From: Fibrobacter sp.
GTDB lineage: Bacteria; Fibrobacterota; Chitinivibrionia; Chitinivibrionales; Chitinispirillaceae
Reading direction: 5' to 3'
Length of the DNA: 34,767 bases
Assembly: GCA_012513915.1 (NCBI GenBank)
Contig: JAAZBG010000175.1
Location: 1 to 34,767, forward strand
A program made the translations under genes and the position numbers. Below, piece after piece: positions 33,153 to 34,767 of this stretch (positions within the stretch are counted from its first letter, which is position 1; every line of letters begins with the position of its first letter). The notes beneath the pieces were generated by a model that saw only the letters and a program-made list of their open reading frames with translations, was not told where the DNA came from and did not search any database.

Positions 33153-34767
33153 ATGACAACGAATCAAGAGACAAAAGAGAATTGTCGCATATCAGAATTA
33201 TCACCTGATATTGTTCGTTTTAATGATACCGGCAGAAACTATCCGCTGGATCGTACAATAATTTCTTTTTTTAAAGAGCAGGTTAAAAAAACGCCCGATA
33301 AAACTGCCGTTGTATTTGAAGAAACTTCTCTTACGTATGCAGAATTAGACATCCGGACAGATTCTTTAGCTTTGGAATTAATCAACAGAGGTATTGGTTT
33401 AGAAGATTTCGTAGGTGTCTGCATGCTGCGTAGTCTTGAAATGGTTATCGCATTATTCGGGATACTTAAATCGGGAGCCGCTTATGTACCCTTTGATCCT
33501 GAATATCCACAGGATCGGCTTGACTATATGATTGCAAACTCTGAAGTCTGCATTGTGCTTACACACAGCCAGGTCAGGAATGTCCATTTTCCAACCACGA
33601 CAATAGTTTTGAATCTTGACGAATTACCTGTATCAACTTCCAGTTCTGAAAATTCCATATCTGAACGTTTTAAAGCCCGCCCGGATAATGCCGCCTACAT
33701 GATCTATACTTCAGGATCAACTGGAAAGCCTAAAGGAGCGATTAATATCCACCGGGGTCTTACTAATCGGATACTTTGGGCACAGGAAACATTTAAACTC
33801 ACTACCGATGATTGCATACTCCAAAAAACGCCCTTTAGTTTTGATGTATCTGTCTGGGAATTTTTCTGGCCTCTTATTACCGGGGCAACGCTTTGCATAG
33901 CAAAACCCGGGGGGCACCGGGACAACGACTACCTGGTAGATGTTATTACTTCCAGTAACGTTACGGTTGTTCATTTCGTTCCATCAATGCTTGGACTCTT
34001 TCTAAACACCCCTGACTTAAACCGGCTTACCAGTTTACGCCTGATTATTTGCAGTGGTGAGGCCTTACCTTTTGAACTAATGCAGCGTTTCTTTAAAAAA
34101 CTGCCAGGAAAAAAACTTTACAATTTATACGGTCCGACAGAAGCCGCTGTTGATGTTACATCATGGGAGTGCAAACAGGAATCAAAGCTCAACGTAGTTC
34201 CTATTGGTTTTCCCGTTGCTAATACACAGATGTATATCCTTGATGAACAGCTCAGGTTGCTTCCAGTAGGTGAAACCGGTGATCTTTACATTGGGGGAGT
34301 TCAGGTAGGACGGGGTTATTGGAGACTTCCTGAATTGACAACGGAACGATTTATCCCGGACCCGTTTTCAGAATCTGAAAATGCCAGGCTTTACAAAACA
34401 GGTGATTTAGCTCGTTACCAGCCTGATGGAGCAATCGAATATCGCGGCAGAGCCGACTACCAGATTAAACTACGCGGGTTTCGTATAGAACTCGGTGAAA
34501 TAGAGGCTGCTCTTTTACATCAACCGGATATTAATGAAGCGGTTGTAACGGTTACCGATGATGATCTCGAAGAGAAACTGCTCATTGCATATCTGGTTAC
34601 GTCAAAAACACCTCAACCAGCAATAGCTGAAATAAAAAATGAATTACTGAAAACATTACCGGACTATATGATACCGTCACGGTTTATGTTTCTGGATGCA
34701 CTACCCCTTTCTCCCAACGGGAAAATTGACCGCAAAGCACTTCCTTCTTTAATCAGTAAACGTCCGG
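33153..34767 (+). CDS. NRPS-type amino-acid adenylation protein, predicted serine-specific, 3' end outside the window
   Basis: 538 codons are visible and the frame is open at the right edge. ATG 33153 has GAAGG seven bases upstream. Core motifs in order: YTSGSTGKPKGA (A3), FDVSVWEFFWPL (A4), LYNLYGPTEAAVD (A5), GDLYIGGVQVGRGYW (A6), YKTGDLARYQPDGAIEYRGR (A7), KLRGFRIELGEIEAAL (A8) and LSPNGKIDRKAL (A10, with the catalytic Lys). Lining up A4-A5 with GrsA gives pocket residues D, V, W, H, I, S, L, V, D, K, one residue away from the EntF serine code (DVWHFSLVDK). The N-terminus (FNDTGRNYPLDRTI) is the linker that usually follows a condensation domain, but no condensation domain precedes it, so this would be a starter module or a stand-alone enzyme. 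A carrier domain should follow outside the window. Confidence 0.9.
   Translation, partial: MTTNQETKENCRISELSPDIVRFNDTGRNYPLDRTIISFFKEQVKKTPDKTAVVFEETSLTYAELDIRTDSLALELINRGIGLEDFVGVCMLRSLEMVIALFGILKSGAAYVPFDPEYPQDRLDYMIANSEVCIVLTHSQVRNVHFPTTTIVLNLDELPVSTSSSENSISERFKARPDNAAYMIYTSGSTGKPKGAINIHRGLTNRILWAQETFKLTTDDCILQKTPFSFDVSVWEFFWPLITGATLCIAKPGGHRDNDYLVDVITSSNVTVVHFVPSMLGLFLNTPDLNRLTSLRLIICSGEALPFELMQRFFKKLPGKKLYNLYGPTEAAVDVTSWECKQESKLNVVPIGFPVANTQMYILDEQLRLLPVGETGDLYIGGVQVGRGYWRLPELTTERFIPDPFSESENARLYKTGDLARYQPDGAIEYRGRADYQIKLRGFRIELGEIEAALLHQPDINEAVVTVTDDDLEEKLLIAYLVTSKTPQPAIAEIKNELLKTLPDYMIPSRFMFLDALPLSPNGKIDRKALPSLISKRP

Noticed and set aside
1..34767. CRISPR arrays, tRNA or rRNA genes, integron or phage modules
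   Set aside because: No regular repeat-spacer pattern, cloverleaf-like segment, integrase, transposase or phage structural gene was recognised on either strand.

Overview
The window looks like a chromosomal segment of a Gram-negative, probably anaerobic, polysaccharide-using bacterium. The outer-membrane pair (TamB-type protein plus an Omp85 barrel protein), the CsgG/LpoB-like protein at the left edge, the secreted gingipain-type protease and the multidomain GH43 enzyme suggest the Fibrobacterota/Chitinivibrionia or a neighbouring FCB-type lineage. This placement is an inference from gene content only. No rRNA, tRNA, CRISPR array, transposase, integrase or phage gene was recognised.

Layout. 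1-5.5 kb: the end of a CsgG/LpoB-like protein, then housekeeping genes on the minus strand (YfcE-like phosphoesterase, transketolase, a pyridoxamine-phosphate-oxidase-fold flavoprotein, EngB GTPase), with a GNAT relic between the last two. 5.7-8.9 kb: a 1059-residue secreted C25 (gingipain) protease. 9.4-14 kb: mostly single minus-strand genes, several closed by clear terminators (methyltransferase, Fe-S/zinc flavodoxin-like protein, NagB, iron-type alcohol dehydrogenase), plus a decayed plus-strand reading frame. 14.2-19 kb: the most disturbed part. An intact ANT(6)-type nucleotidyltransferase is followed directly by the orphan 3' end of a GGDEF gene. A second, decayed copy of the same nucleotidyltransferase/GGDEF-tail pair lies about 4 kb upstream. 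Between them are an HpnP-type radical SAM protein, a 38-base perfect palindrome and an MFS exporter. 19-25.6 kb: a two-gene tamB-omp85 operon whose barrel protein appears to carry seven POTRA repeats. 25.8-28.4 kb: a secreted GH43 glycosidase. 29-30.7 kb: an AhpD-like protein and a GAF-GGDEF diguanylate cyclase in one operon behind a good sigma-70-type promoter. 31.1 kb to the right edge: an OafA-type acyltransferase with an SGNH domain, followed 35 bases later by an adenylation protein whose specificity residues read as serine. This is probably the left end of a peptide or acyl-peptide biosynthesis cluster that continues outside the window.

How the genes work together. Envelope building (tamB-omp85), secreted degradation of protein and polysaccharide (C25, GH43), sugar handling (NagB, transketolase) and c-di-GMP signalling fit a surface-oriented degrader. 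No single undescribed system is proven here. The leads most worth following are the duplicated nucleotidyltransferase/GGDEF-tail unit, the seven-POTRA Omp85 protein and the start of the acyltransferase-NRPS cluster.
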